DNA from: Marinobacter iranensis | GTDB lineage: Bacteria > Pseudomonadota > Gammaproteobacteria > Pseudomonadales > Oleiphilaceae | Direction of reading: 5' to 3' | Length of the DNA stretch: 64,000 bases | NCBI RefSeq assembly: GCF_029207565.1 | Contig: NZ_JANCMW010000009.1 | Span: 1 to 64,000 of the forward strand | Part shown: positions 10,215-19,117 of the stretch, piece after piece | Numbering within the stretch: the first letter of the stretch is position 1 | Layout of the letters: every line of letters starts with the position of its first letter | Position numbers and translations under genes: made by a program | Notes under the pieces: generated by a model | What the model was told of the DNA's origin: nothing | Seen by the model: only the letters and a program-made list of their open reading frames with translations | The model's database searches: none

Positions 10215-10614
10215 GACGGGAATCTCTGACTACAGTGACTGGGAACATAAAAACGCAATGCTGATTCACTTCATGTAGTCAAAGAGATGTTCTCTCCGAA
10301 ACAGGAAGTAGCGGCATCTAGCCTGACGAAAGGGTCAGGCTTTCCCGAAAAGTCGGGACGACAAACATTGCCGAGAACTGAAATTTCCCCGATGCTTGCG
10401 GTTCAGGTAGTTCAGGAATGGGAGAGGTACATTTGCTGTGAGGCAGCACGAAGACACTTCGAAGAGGCATAAAACTAGCTCCAAATCCTTCTGGCGTATT
10501 TCCCTGGACATTAACGAATGTCCATATCCAACTTAGAACACGAACTCCTATCCCGCAATGATTTTACAAAGACCTTTTATTGAGGCGCCCGGAAACGTGA
10601 ACCGCGTCACAAAT
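10215..10614. other. 400-bp intergenic region with several inverted repeats (5' leader of the Rhs gene)
   Basis: No gene is seen here. The stretch is AT-rich and holds perfect inverted repeats at 10505-10512/10517-10524 (TGGACATT, AACG loop), 10320-10327/10334-10341 (AGCCTGAC) and 10343-10348/10353-10358 (TCCCGA). On the minus strand they would lie in the leader or promoter region of the giant Rhs gene. Read on the plus strand, the last two hairpins followed by GGGACGACAAAC resemble part of a class I c-di-GMP riboswitch core, but no plus-strand gene follows. No clear promoter or poly-T terminator was found. The Rhs start codon at 10214 has only a weak Shine-Dalgarno sequence (AGAG). Confidence 0.5.
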
Positions 10615-11463
10615 TCAGAGCCCGCGCCATACAAACCGGGCCACCCTCACCTCCACCGTTACCGTCAGCGTGATCAGGGCTTCAGCTTTGCTCCGGCCTT
10701 CCGCCGACGCCCGATAAAGATGCGGCGTCATCGCCAGCAGGTCGGCAATGGCGCCCTGGTTGTCCAGGGTCAGTGAGTAGCGAACCGTTTCCGTATCCAC
10801 TATCGAAAAGCCATCCGGAGCCTCTGCCGCCACTGGCTTCTCCGGCTTGAGTGACGGATAGATAATCTCCCGCAGTTCCCGCAGGTGATTAGGGCCCGGG
10901 TCTGCCTGGATCAATACGCCGCCGGGTTTCAGCACGCGGGCAAACTCAGGGTACACGGGAAAGCCGAACAGGCAGAGCACGCGATCCAGGGTGCCGGGTA
11001 ACACCGGCAGGTTGGCGTTACTGCCCACTACCCAGCGCGGGCGTTTGTCCTGTTTCGCGGCCGCCAGGGTTGCCCATTTGGAGATATCCAACCCTATCAG
11101 CGAGAGTGGCGTGTCCGTGTTTGCAGCCGCCAGTTCCCGCAGGTAATAGCCTTCACCGCAGCCCGCATCGAGGCAGGCCAATGTTGTGGTTTCAGCGGTC
11201 GCACCTTGCAGGACAGCGGTGCTCACGGCCTGCGCGATGGGCTGGTAGTAACCGGCATTCAGGAAGCGTTGACGAGCGGCCACCATCGCCTTGCTGTCGC
11301 CGGGGTCGAGCGAGCGCTTCTTCTGTACCGGTAGCAAATGCAGGTAGCCCTGGCGAGCCACATCAAAACTGTGGCCGGCCGGGCAACGCCAGCAGGTTCC
11401 GGTTTGGGTCAGAGTGTCGCCATCCAGCGGGCAGGCGAGGGCGTCGAACGCTTCGGTGCTCAT
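10615..11463 (-). CDS. rlmA: 23S rRNA (guanine-N1)-methyltransferase RlmA
   Basis: This 282-residue protein matches RlmA, which methylates N1 of G745 in 23S rRNA helix 35 using S-adenosylmethionine. The N-terminus carries the small zinc-binding region (CPLDGD, then CWRCPAGHSFD at residues 24-34), followed by the RlmA block ARQGYLHLLPVQKKRSLDPG. The SAM-binding motif (CLDAGCGEGYY) lies near residue 98, and a typical class I methyltransferase fold follows. The CPLD form lacks the second Cys of the E. coli CPLC motif; Cys24 may take over as ligand, which is my inference. The length is slightly above the roughly 270 residues of the family. It is transcribed divergently from the spermidine-synthase-like gene, 92 bp away. 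No regulatory site was recognised. Confidence 0.93.
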   Translation of the reverse strand: MSTEAFDALACPLDGDTLTQTGTCWRCPAGHSFDVARQGYLHLLPVQKKRSLDPGDSKAMVAARQRFLNAGYYQPIAQAVSTAVLQGATAETTTLACLDAGCGEGYYLRELAAANTDTPLSLIGLDISKWATLAAAKQDKRPRWVVGSNANLPVLPGTLDRVLCLFGFPVYPEFARVLKPGGVLIQADPGPNHLRELREIIYPSLKPEKPVAAEAPDGFSIVDTETVRYSLTLDNQGAIADLLAMTPHLYRASAEGRSKAEALITLTVTVEVRVARFVWRGL

Positions 11464-11555
11464 GGGCTGGTGATCTCCGGCGTCATTGTCCGGCTTGAGA
11501 ACCAGCGGGCAAATGCCCAGAATAGCGACGCAACGATCATACGAGGAAGGCCATC

Positions 11556-12293
11556 GTGAAGGGCGAGATTATCCATTATACCCGGGACGCACTCGGTGGC
11601 ATTCTGGTGGTCGACTATCGCAAACATCGGGTGATGACCTTTGATTCGGTGTTCGAACAGAGCAAGATAGACCGTCGCAGACCCCATCTTCCCGTCCATG
11701 AATACAGCCGCGCGATGCTGTTACCCGTAGCCTTTACGCAGCCAACCCACGTCACCGTCCTGGGCCTGGGTGGCGGCGTAATGGCCAGCGCGCTGCTGCA
11801 CCTGCTACCCGACTGCCAGGTTCATGCCGTGGAACTGCGCCCCAGGGTGCTGGAAGTGGCCCGTGAATATTTCAGCCTGCCGCACTCGACCAACCTGACG
11901 GTGACCATCGGTGATGCCCGGGATGCCCTCGGCAAGGCGGCGAACGAGAGCACTGACCTGATCTTTGCCGACATGTACAACTCCGATCGCATGAGCCCCA
12001 CGCAGGCCCAGCGGGAGTTTATCAGACAATGCAGCCGGGTTCTCAGCAGCGCCGGCTGGCTTGCCATCAACTATCACCGCACGCCGGACATCAATGGGCC
12101 GCTGTTTCGCCAGCTCCGTGGTGAGTTTGCGGCACTGCTGCTGTTCAAGAGCAAAACCAATAATACGGTGATCTTCGCCAGCAAACGCCCCTTCGAGGCC
12201 CTGCATACCAAAGACCCTGCACTGGCGGTTCTGGAGAACACCCTGCCCATTGACTGGCGCCGCCTGATGGCGAGGGTAATCCGCCTGACCTGA
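11556..12293 (+). CDS. Spermidine synthase-like methyltransferase-fold protein
   Basis: This 245-residue cytoplasmic protein has the spermidine synthase/SpeE-like Rossmann fold. The nucleotide-binding loop is VTVLGLGGGVMASALLH (about residues 67-83). It is followed by the acidic strand end HAVELRPRVLEVAREYF and a GDARDAL segment, which in polyamine synthases binds decarboxylated SAM or SAM. The segment DLIFADMYNSDRMSP takes the place of the catalytic D-x-(S/T)-D-P loop, so true polyamine synthase activity is doubtful. Proteins of this kind are usually annotated as spermidine synthase family with unknown substrate. The gene is divergent from rlmA and followed by an unrelated nosR-like gene. 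Confidence 0.8.
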   Translation: MKGEIIHYTRDALGGILVVDYRKHRVMTFDSVFEQSKIDRRRPHLPVHEYSRAMLLPVAFTQPTHVTVLGLGGGVMASALLHLLPDCQVHAVELRPRVLEVAREYFSLPHSTNLTVTIGDARDALGKAANESTDLIFADMYNSDRMSPTQAQREFIRQCSRVLSSAGWLAINYHRTPDINGPLFRQLRGEFAALLLFKSKTNNTVIFASKRPFEALHTKDPALAVLENTLPIDWRRLMARVIRLT

Positions 12294-12427
12294 AGGCGCA
12301 TCGGCCATTCCCTTATCCCTGTCTACTCACAAAGTACCACTTCCCCGGCCCTCAGGTAGCATTGTGCCCGGCCCGTAAATCCCTAGCATTGAGGTGACAA
12401 ACAACAAGAAAACTCTGGAGAAACACC

Positions 12428-14530
12428 ATGCCCGGGCGGCTGTTGCTGCTGTTGTTGATTGTCTGCTTCTTACCCGCCGCCCATGGCGCGCTGGACGACG
12501 ACAAGCGGGCGTTGATCCAGGAGCTTTTCCCCAAGGCCACGGACATCCGTGACAAGGTACCGGGTTATCCTGTGTACCCGGTTTACCAGCTGCAGGAGTT
12601 GATCGGCTACGCCTACGAGTCCGTGGACCTAAGCCCACTGCAGGGTTTTGCCGGGAAGCCCGTCAGCATGCTGATCGGGCTCGACACTCGCGGCCGCTTC
12701 ACCGGCGTTCGTATCCTCAATCATCACGAACCGGTTTTTCTCCACGGGCTGGGCGAGGAACCGCTGCTCAGTTTCATCGATCAGTATGAGGGCCGTTCAC
12801 TCACCGAGCAGATAATTATCAACACCTCCAATTCCCGCACGGGCAAAGACACGGACGGCAATGTGGTGCGCTTTGATGGTGTCAGTAAGGCCACGGTATC
12901 GGTACTGATCATCAACGACACCATCCTCTCGTCGGCTCTCAAGGTGGCCCGGGAAAAACTCGACGGGTTTACCCAGGCGCCCCCCACCCGGGCCAGAACC
13001 GACTTGTATCAACCCCTTTCCTGGCAGCAACTGCTTGACCGTGGCTACATCGGCCACTGGCAAATCAGCCCGGAGGCCATTGAGGAAAAGCTGGGCAGCC
13101 CGCTGGCGGACTATCCCGATGCACCCAAGCCGGAGCCGGGCGAACCTTTCACCGAGCTTTACTTCGGTTACATCAATGCGCCGATGGTGGGCCGCAACCT
13201 GCTGGGCGATGAAGGTTTCAACCGGCTGCAGGAAAAGACAGGGCCAGAGGCCCAGGTACTGGCGGTGATGTCCCGCGGCCTATACCCACACCTCTCCGAT
13301 GATTTTACGCCGGGAAGCTCTCCCGAGCGGCTGGGGCTGCAGCAAAACAACCTGTCATTGGACATGCGGGACCTCAACATGTTCGACCAGACCATCCGCA
13401 TCAATGCCGATGGCATACCGGATATGGCCACCGCGACCCTGTTCCGGGTTGGTGGCAACGCCGGCTTCAATCCCGGCGCGGACGCCACTCTGAAGTTGGG
13501 CGTCACACTGCGCAAGAATCATCTGGTGGCAGACAGTACCAATCTCGACATTCCAGTGGCCTTTGCAGGCGAGCTGTTCGAGACCGTGGAGGTCGCTCCC
13601 CGGCCGGAAGACAACCGCCAGCCGGTATGGATCGGGCTCTGGAAAGAACGCTGGCTGACGATTTCCATACTGGTCCTCAGCCTCACAATTCTCACGGTGT
13701 TTTTTGCCCGTCAACGTACCCTGAGCCGATACCCGAAACTGGTGCACCGTTTCCGCTGGGGCTTTCTGTTCTTTACCCTGTTCTTTATCGGCTTCTATGC
13801 CCAGGGACAGTTGTCGGTGGTGAATATCTACACCCTGTTGCTGGCCATCTGGGATGGCTTTTCCCTGAATGTGTTTCTGCTGGACCCGGTGTTATTCATT
13901 CTCTGGACCTACACCTTCGTAAGTCTGTTTGTCTGGGGCCGTGGTCTTTTCTGTGGCTGGCTGTGTCCCTTTGGCGCGCTTCAGGAAATGGCGGCCTGGC
14001 TGGGTGAAAAGCTGAAGTTCCGGCAATTGAAGGTGCCGGAGAACTGGCACCGCCGGCTGATTCTGCTGAAATACCCGATTCTCCTGGTGCTGCTGGGTAC
14101 CGCGTTTTATTCACTGGCCCTGGCGGAAAAACTGGTGGAGGTGGAACCCTTCAAAACCGGCATCACACTCTTCTTCGTGCGCTATTGGCCCTTCGTGGTC
14201 TACGCCGTTGGCCTGCTGGTGATTGGCATGTTCATCCACAAATTCTACTGTCGCTACCTATGCCCGCTGGGGGCCGGGCTGGCGGTGCTGGGCAAGCTGC
14301 GACTGTTCAGCTGGCTGGACCGGGTGGAACTGTGCGGCAAGCCCTGCCAGCACTGTAAGAACAGTTGCGGCATCAATGCCATCCATAAGGACGGGCGGAT
14401 CGATTACGATGAATGCATCCAGTGTCTCGAGTGTGTGGTGATACTGGCGGACGAAAACCAGTGTGTGGACAAACGGCTGGCAACAAAACGCCGGCGGCAG
14501 GCAGACATACTGGCCACGGATGCGGGCTGA
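12428..14530 (+). CDS. nosR: NosR/NirI family membrane FMN-binding iron-sulfur protein (orphan)
   Basis: This 700-residue protein has the full NosR layout. A signal peptide (1-20) precedes a periplasmic FMN-binding domain with D-G-V-S-K-A-T at 150-156; Thr156 is the expected covalent flavin site, and the usual SGAT is here SKAT. About five membrane helices follow from residue 420. Two cytoplasmic CxxxCP-type motifs (CGWLCPFGA near 509 and CRYLCPLGA near 607) come before a ferredoxin-like tail with CX3CX2CX3C (CGKPCQHCKNSC, near 635) and CX2CX2C. NosR donates electrons to, or activates, nitrous oxide reductase NosZ and affects nos transcription. Here nosZDFYL is absent; the next gene is a TetR regulator. 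The start is supported by GGAG at 12417-12420. It could instead serve another periplasmic reductase. Confidence 0.88.
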   Translation: MPGRLLLLLLIVCFLPAAHGALDDDKRALIQELFPKATDIRDKVPGYPVYPVYQLQELIGYAYESVDLSPLQGFAGKPVSMLIGLDTRGRFTGVRILNHHEPVFLHGLGEEPLLSFIDQYEGRSLTEQIIINTSNSRTGKDTDGNVVRFDGVSKATVSVLIINDTILSSALKVAREKLDGFTQAPPTRARTDLYQPLSWQQLLDRGYIGHWQISPEAIEEKLGSPLADYPDAPKPEPGEPFTELYFGYINAPMVGRNLLGDEGFNRLQEKTGPEAQVLAVMSRGLYPHLSDDFTPGSSPERLGLQQNNLSLDMRDLNMFDQTIRINADGIPDMATATLFRVGGNAGFNPGADATLKLGVTLRKNHLVADSTNLDIPVAFAGELFETVEVAPRPEDNRQPVWIGLWKERWLTISILVLSLTILTVFFARQRTLSRYPKLVHRFRWGFLFFTLFFIGFYAQGQLSVVNIYTLLLAIWDGFSLNVFLLDPVLFILWTYTFVSLFVWGRGLFCGWLCPFGALQEMAAWLGEKLKFRQLKVPENWHRRLILLKYPILLVLLGTAFYSLALAEKLVEVEPFKTGITLFFVRYWPFVVYAVGLLVIGMFIHKFYCRYLCPLGAGLAVLGKLRLFSWLDRVELCGKPCQHCKNSCGINAIHKDGRIDYDECIQCLECVVILADENQCVDKRLATKRRRQADILATDAG

Positions 14531-14651
14531 CTCGCATCTTTGTATTGAAGGGCGTTCGGCCGCCATCCCAAGGCCATACCCCCACCTGTTTCTGAGCATT
14601 CAATCAAGTTATGATTGCGGTGTTCTCAACCATCAGATGTTGGTACCGCCA

Positions 14652-15257
14652 ATGGCCAGAAGCGCTCGCTACGATCGACAAACCGCCCTGGAAAGGGCGA
14701 TGAACCTGTTTTGGGAGCGGGGTTACGGCGGCGCCTCCATGAAGCAGATCGAACAGGCCCTGGACATGCGACCGGGCAGTATCTATGCAACGTTCGGGAG
14801 CAAGGACGGGCTGTTCACTGAGGCCCTGGCCACCTACGCACAATCGGCCGGCGCAGAGTTCCGCGAACACCTTGCCGCGTATTCCTCGATACTGGATGGA
14901 TTGCAGGATTACCTGCGTCGCCTCGCCCGCCAGCCAGGCACGGAAGAAGCATCACCGGCACGGGCCTGCATGATTGTGAAAACCCTGCTGGAAGCAAGCA
15001 ACACCAACCCGGCCATGGCGAACCAGGCAAACATGCTCCTGAGCGCTATTGAACAGTCTCTTACGGAGTTGCTGGAGCAGGCAAAAACCCAGGGCGAACT
15101 GAACCCGGATACCGACTGCGCCAGGCTGGCACGGCTGCTCCAGGCCCAGCTTATCGGCCTCCGGTCCTTCGCACAGCGAAACGTTCAACCGGAACATGTC
15201 ACCGGGCTCGCGGACGACATGGCAGCCATCCTGGACCAGTTTCGCGCCCGCCACTGA
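14652..15257 (+). CDS. TetR/AcrR family transcriptional regulator
   Basis: This is a 201-residue one-component regulator. The N-terminal TetR helix-turn-helix spans about residues 8-50 (TALERAMNLFWERGYGGASM, then GSIYATFGSKDGLFTEAL), and an all-helical ligand-binding C-terminal domain follows. It belongs to the subgroup with the YDRQTALERAMNLFW signature found beside oxidoreductase or efflux genes. I prefer ATG 14652 (MARSARYDRQ); an in-frame ATG at 14637 would add five residues (MLVPP), and neither has a strong Shine-Dalgarno sequence. The gene lies 30 bp upstream of the NDH-2 gene on the same strand, so it may control that gene or itself. The ligand is unknown. Confidence 0.88.
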   Translation: MARSARYDRQTALERAMNLFWERGYGGASMKQIEQALDMRPGSIYATFGSKDGLFTEALATYAQSAGAEFREHLAAYSSILDGLQDYLRRLARQPGTEEASPARACMIVKTLLEASNTNPAMANQANMLLSAIEQSLTELLEQAKTQGELNPDTDCARLARLLQAQLIGLRSFAQRNVQPEHVTGLADDMAAILDQFRARH

Positions 15258-15287
15258 GTCTTATCTTTATTTCAGGAACCCCTTGCT

Positions 15288-16598
15288 ATGGAAAACCTGC
15301 ATCACATCGTCGTCGTAGGCGGCGGCGCGGGCGGCCTTGAACTGGTCACCCGCCTTGGCAACAAACTCGGAAAAAAACACAAGGCCCGCATTACCCTCGT
15401 AGACGCCGGTCTGACGCATGTCTGGAAACCCCTGCTGCACGAAGTGGCCTCCGGCTCTCTGGATGCCAGCGCCAACGAAATCAACTACCGTGCCCACGCG
15501 CGCAAGCATCACTATGAGTTCCAGCTTGGGCGGATGAGCGGCCTCGACCGCGGCGCCAGGGAAGTTGTCATTGCCCCGTTCCTTGACGAAGACGGCGACG
15601 AAGTCGTGCCGGAGCGACGCATTGGCTACGACACCCTGGTCATTGCCGTGGGCAGTACCGCCAACGATTTCGGAACGCCCGGCGCCCAGGAGCACTGCCT
15701 GTTCCTGGACAGCCTGAACCAGGCCCGGCGCTTCCATAACCTGCTGCTCAATGCGTTTTTGCGCAAGAACCACGAAGCCCAGTCCGGGAATGGCCATGAA
15801 CTGCCCATTACCATCATAGGGGCCGGTGCCACCGGCGTTGAATTGGCTGCGGAACTGCGGTTAGCCTCCCGGGAACTGCCAATCTATGGCATGAACCACC
15901 TGCGGCCGGACGATGTTTCCATCACTGTCATCGAAGCGGCGGACCGTATCCTGCCGGCACTCCCGCCAAGGCTGTCCGACGCGGCAACCCGGGAACTGGC
16001 GCACCAGAACGTCAAGGTAATGACCGGGCAACCGGTCAGCGATATCCGCGATGGCGTGGTGGTGATGAAAGACGGCACCGAAATCGACTCCGAAATGACC
16101 ATCTGGGCCGCTGGCATCAAGGCGCCGGCCTTCCTGTCAAAGCTGGAGGGGCTGGACACCAATCGTGGAAACCAGATCAAGGTAAAGCAAACCCTGGAGG
16201 CCACAACCGACCCCGATATTTATGCCTTTGGCGACTGCGCCGAATGCCCACAGCCCGACTCTGAACGACCGGTGCCGCCGCGTGCGCAATCCGCCCATCA
16301 GCAGGCAGACGTGTTATTCAAGACCCTGTGCAACCGGCTTGAAGGCCGTGAGGCCGTGCCCTTTGTCTACAATGACCATGGCTCGCTGATCAATTTCAGC
16401 CGCTACACCACGGTTGGCAACCTCATGGGCAACCTGTCCGGCCGTACCATGTACATAGAGGGCAAGGTGGCACGATTGTTCTATCTTTCCCTTTACCGTA
16501 TGCATCAGGTGGCCCTGCACGGCGTTCTCCGGACAGGCGTTATCTGGCTGATGGACCGGATAAGCCGTGCAATGCATCCGCGTCTGAAACTGCACTGA
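15288..16598 (+). CDS. ndh: Type II NADH dehydrogenase (NDH-2)
   Basis: This 436-residue flavoprotein oxidises NADH and passes electrons to quinone without pumping protons, at the inner face of the cytoplasmic membrane. The N-terminal FAD loop is VVVGGGAGGLEL (about residues 8-19). The second Rossmann motif for NADH is ITIIGAGATGVELAAEL (about 175-191), and the late FAD contact is DIYAFGDCAECPQ (near residue 310). The C-terminus contains the amphipathic, membrane-facing segment typical of NDH-2 (LFYLSLYRMHQVALHGVLRTG). Length and motif spacing fit bacterial Ndh. AGGAA sits upstream of the start. It follows the TetR gene by 30 bp and precedes nhaP2 by 51 bp. Confidence 0.92.
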   Translation: MENLHHIVVVGGGAGGLELVTRLGNKLGKKHKARITLVDAGLTHVWKPLLHEVASGSLDASANEINYRAHARKHHYEFQLGRMSGLDRGAREVVIAPFLDEDGDEVVPERRIGYDTLVIAVGSTANDFGTPGAQEHCLFLDSLNQARRFHNLLLNAFLRKNHEAQSGNGHELPITIIGAGATGVELAAELRLASRELPIYGMNHLRPDDVSITVIEAADRILPALPPRLSDAATRELAHQNVKVMTGQPVSDIRDGVVVMKDGTEIDSEMTIWAAGIKAPAFLSKLEGLDTNRGNQIKVKQTLEATTDPDIYAFGDCAECPQPDSERPVPPRAQSAHQQADVLFKTLCNRLEGREAVPFVYNDHGSLINFSRYTTVGNLMGNLSGRTMYIEGKVARLFYLSLYRMHQVALHGVLRTGVIWLMDRISRAMHPRLKLH

Positions 16599-16649
16599 CC
16601 CTGACGTTACCCTGTTATTATCGAAGCATATTCCCAATCCGGAGCAGGA

Positions 16650-18365
16650 ATGGATCCGATTATTACCCTGATTGGCGCTTTGATGCTGGTCATCAGCATC
16701 ATGCTCAGCCCGCTGTCCAGCAGGCTGGGCATGCCGGTGCTACTGATTTTCCTCGTGGTCGGCATGATGATGGGCGAGGACGGCCCCGGCGGTATCCTGT
16801 TCAACGACTTTAAACTGGCGTTCCTGATCGCCAATCTGGCGCTCGGCGTAATCCTGCTCGATGGCGGCATGCGTACCCGCGCCGAAACCTTTCGCGTGGG
16901 ATTGCGCCCGGCGCTGATCCTGGCCTCCTTAGGGGTGGCCCTGACGGCGGCCGGCTCCGCCCTGGTGGCCTGGTGGGTGTTTGACCTGCATTGGCTAACC
17001 GCTTTGCTGATTGGCGCCATTATTTCCTCCACCGATGCGGCAGCGGTTTTTTCCCTGCTTCAGGGCCGCGGGCTGCACCTGAATGAACGGGTCAGTGCAA
17101 CCCTGGAAATCGAATCGGGCAGCAACGACCCGATGGCGATTTTCCTTACCCTGATGCTGGTTACCATGATTGAGGCCGGCGGCACCTCGGAAGGCTGGGT
17201 GGCCCTGCTGATGCTGGTAAAACAATTCGGCATTGGCGGTGCTGTTGGTGTCGCCGGTGGTTTCATCGTGGTGGAACTGGCCAATCGCGTCCGGCTTACG
17301 CCGTCGCTGTATCCGTTACTGGTTGTGGCGGCCGGTATCACCGTGTTCTCCGGCACCAATGCCCTTGGCGGCAGCGGTTTCCTGGCGATCTACCTGACTG
17401 GTGTGGTCATCGGCAATCGGCCGGTACGGATGATGCCGATGATCCTGCAGGTCCATGATGGCCTGGCGTGGCTGGCCCAACTGTGCCTGTTCCTGATGCT
17501 GGGGCTGTTGGTCACGCCTTCAGAGCTACTGCCCCTCGCTGGCGGTGGGTTGATCCTGGCTTTTGCACTGATTTTCCTGATCCGGCCGCTAACGGTTATG
17601 GCAACACTCTGGCCTTTCGGCTTCAATCGCCGGGAACTGGGCTTTATCAGTTGGGTTGGTTTGAGAGGAGCGGTGCCCATTGTGCTGGCGCTTTTCCCAA
17701 TCATTGCCGGGTTGCCGGAATCCCAGCTGATCTTCCATGTAGCCTTCTTTATCGTGCTTGTATCGCTTGTGGTACAGGGCACTACCATGGCGCCCCTGGC
17801 CAGGAAGTTGCGGCTTGAAGTGCCGGCCGGTGAGGATCCTTACCGGCGGTTGCCACTGGATGTCCCGGCCGCCGGGGATCACGAACTGATGCTGTTTCCG
17901 CTACGAGGCGATGCCTGGGAAGCCCCCAGACCCCTGGGCCAGCTTCGATTGCCGGAGAACACGGCAATAGCCGGCGTTTTCCGCAAACGCACCTGTCATC
18001 AGCCAAGTCCCGACATGGAGGTGTCCACCGGCGACGTATTGGCTATGTTTGCAACCCCAGCGATGCTGCCCGAGCTGGGCAAGGCCCTCAGTGGCCGTCA
18101 CGCACCCAAATATCTCGCGGAACGTGCGTTTTTCGGCGATTTCGTGCTCAATGGCGATGCATTGCTTGGGGATGTGGAACAGGTCTACGGTATCGAGTTC
18201 GACCAGTTACCCCCGGAGCTGTCCCTTGCCGAGTGTTTTGCCCGCCGCACCAAAGGGCATCCGGTGGTGGGTGACAAGGTGGTTCTGGGCCCTGTCACCC
18301 TTGTTGCCAGAGCAACCGAAGCCGACAGGGTGATAAAGGTTGGCCTGAAAATGGACAACCAATAA
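16650..18365 (+). CDS. nhaP2: K+/H+ antiporter NhaP2 (CvrA-type) with RCK_C and CorC_HlyC domains
   Basis: This 571-residue CPA1-type cation/proton antiporter has about 12 membrane helices (residues 1-385), with the conserved LDGGMRTRAE loop and the ISSTDAAAVFSLL motif carrying the ion-binding acidic residue. A cytoplasmic tail follows with an RCK_C/TrkA_C unit (about 405-480) and a CorC/HlyC-associated unit (about 490-571). This arrangement is characteristic of NhaP2/CvrA, which exports K+ in exchange for H+ and helps cells adapt to osmotic down-shift and volume change. That suits a halophilic marine host. The start is supported by GGAGCAGGA directly upstream. A short AT-rich region with the promoter of the L,D-transpeptidase gene follows. 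Confidence 0.9.
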   Translation: MDPIITLIGALMLVISIMLSPLSSRLGMPVLLIFLVVGMMMGEDGPGGILFNDFKLAFLIANLALGVILLDGGMRTRAETFRVGLRPALILASLGVALTAAGSALVAWWVFDLHWLTALLIGAIISSTDAAAVFSLLQGRGLHLNERVSATLEIESGSNDPMAIFLTLMLVTMIEAGGTSEGWVALLMLVKQFGIGGAVGVAGGFIVVELANRVRLTPSLYPLLVVAAGITVFSGTNALGGSGFLAIYLTGVVIGNRPVRMMPMILQVHDGLAWLAQLCLFLMLGLLVTPSELLPLAGGGLILAFALIFLIRPLTVMATLWPFGFNRRELGFISWVGLRGAVPIVLALFPIIAGLPESQLIFHVAFFIVLVSLVVQGTTMAPLARKLRLEVPAGEDPYRRLPLDVPAAGDHELMLFPLRGDAWEAPRPLGQLRLPENTAIAGVFRKRTCHQPSPDMEVSTGDVLAMFATPAMLPELGKALSGRHAPKYLAERAFFGDFVLNGDALLGDVEQVYGIEFDQLPPELSLAECFARRTKGHPVVGDKVVLGPVTLVARATEADRVIKVGLKMDNQ

Positions 18366-18397
18366 AAATCCTTAACAAAAACACCTCAAAACCTTGG

Positions 18398-18426
18398 TTC
18401 GATTAACAAAATACCTGTGCTATAAA
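18398..18426 (+). promoter_or_regulatory. Sigma-70 promoter for the L,D-transpeptidase gene
   Basis: A -35 like TTCGAT (18398-18403) and a -10 TATAAA (18421-18426) are separated by 17 bp, with an extended TGC just before the -10. The expected start near 18433 leaves a short leader before ATG 18455. Confidence 0.5.
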
Positions 18427-18454
18427 GTGTACAAAGATTAATGATCGATTCGTT

Positions 18455-19030
18455 ATGCTATTGAAGATACTATTTTTACAGTCCGGTATTACTCGGGCAC
18501 CCATGGTTGTTGCCAGCTTCCTGGCCATTATTTTTTCGCTGTTTTTCGGAACAGCGCAGCCGCTGGTGGCCTCGGAACTACCGATGGGCGCAATGGATGA
18601 AACACCAGAAGTCAGCGAAGTGCTCGTTCGCAAGGAGGAGCGCAGGCTTTACCTGTTGTCTGGTGACCAGGTGGTGCGAAGCTACCGTATAGGCCTTGGC
18701 GACAATCCGTCCGGGCACAAGCTTTATGAGGGCGACGAGCGCACACCGGAAGGTGAATACATACTGGACTGGCGCAACCCCAATAGCGATTTCTACAAGT
18801 CCATCCACATCTCCTACCCGAACAACCAGGATCGCGAACTGGCCTCCGCCTGGGGTCTCGATCCTGGTGGAAGCATTATGATCCACGGCCTGCCGACCGG
18901 CGTCGGTGATATGGCCTTCGCTTACCTCGGGCTGGACTGGACCGACGGCTGCATCGCGGTCAGCAATGAGGAAATGGATGAGATCTGGCAGTTGGTGGCA
19001 GACGGCACCCCCATCCGGATTGTTCCCTGA
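18455..19030 (+). CDS. L,D-transpeptidase family protein (ErfK/YafK-like)
   Basis: This 191-residue secreted protein has an N-terminal hydrophobic export segment (about residues 10-38). A YkuD-type catalytic domain follows, starting at VLVRKEERRLYLL. The active-site region is IMIHGLPTG (His) and TDGCIAVSN (catalytic Cys near 168). Such enzymes form 3-3 cross-links in peptidoglycan or attach or release proteins at meso-diaminopimelate in the periplasm. The domain makes up almost the whole mature protein and there is no LysM, unlike the second L,D-transpeptidase at 21967-23034. It is transcribed alone from the promoter at 18398-18426. The next gene is the alanine-rich lipoprotein, so an envelope role is consistent, but attachment of that lipoprotein is only a guess. 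Confidence 0.87.
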   Translation: MLLKILFLQSGITRAPMVVASFLAIIFSLFFGTAQPLVASELPMGAMDETPEVSEVLVRKEERRLYLLSGDQVVRSYRIGLGDNPSGHKLYEGDERTPEGEYILDWRNPNSDFYKSIHISYPNNQDRELASAWGLDPGGSIMIHGLPTGVGDMAFAYLGLDWTDGCIAVSNEEMDEIWQLVADGTPIRIVP

Positions 19031-19117
19031 TACTGGATCCACCTGCTCCTTTATGCGTAAATTCTTTCTGCAGTATTAAGTTGTTGTCATAAGCTAGGAA
19101 CTTTTACGTATCCTTAG

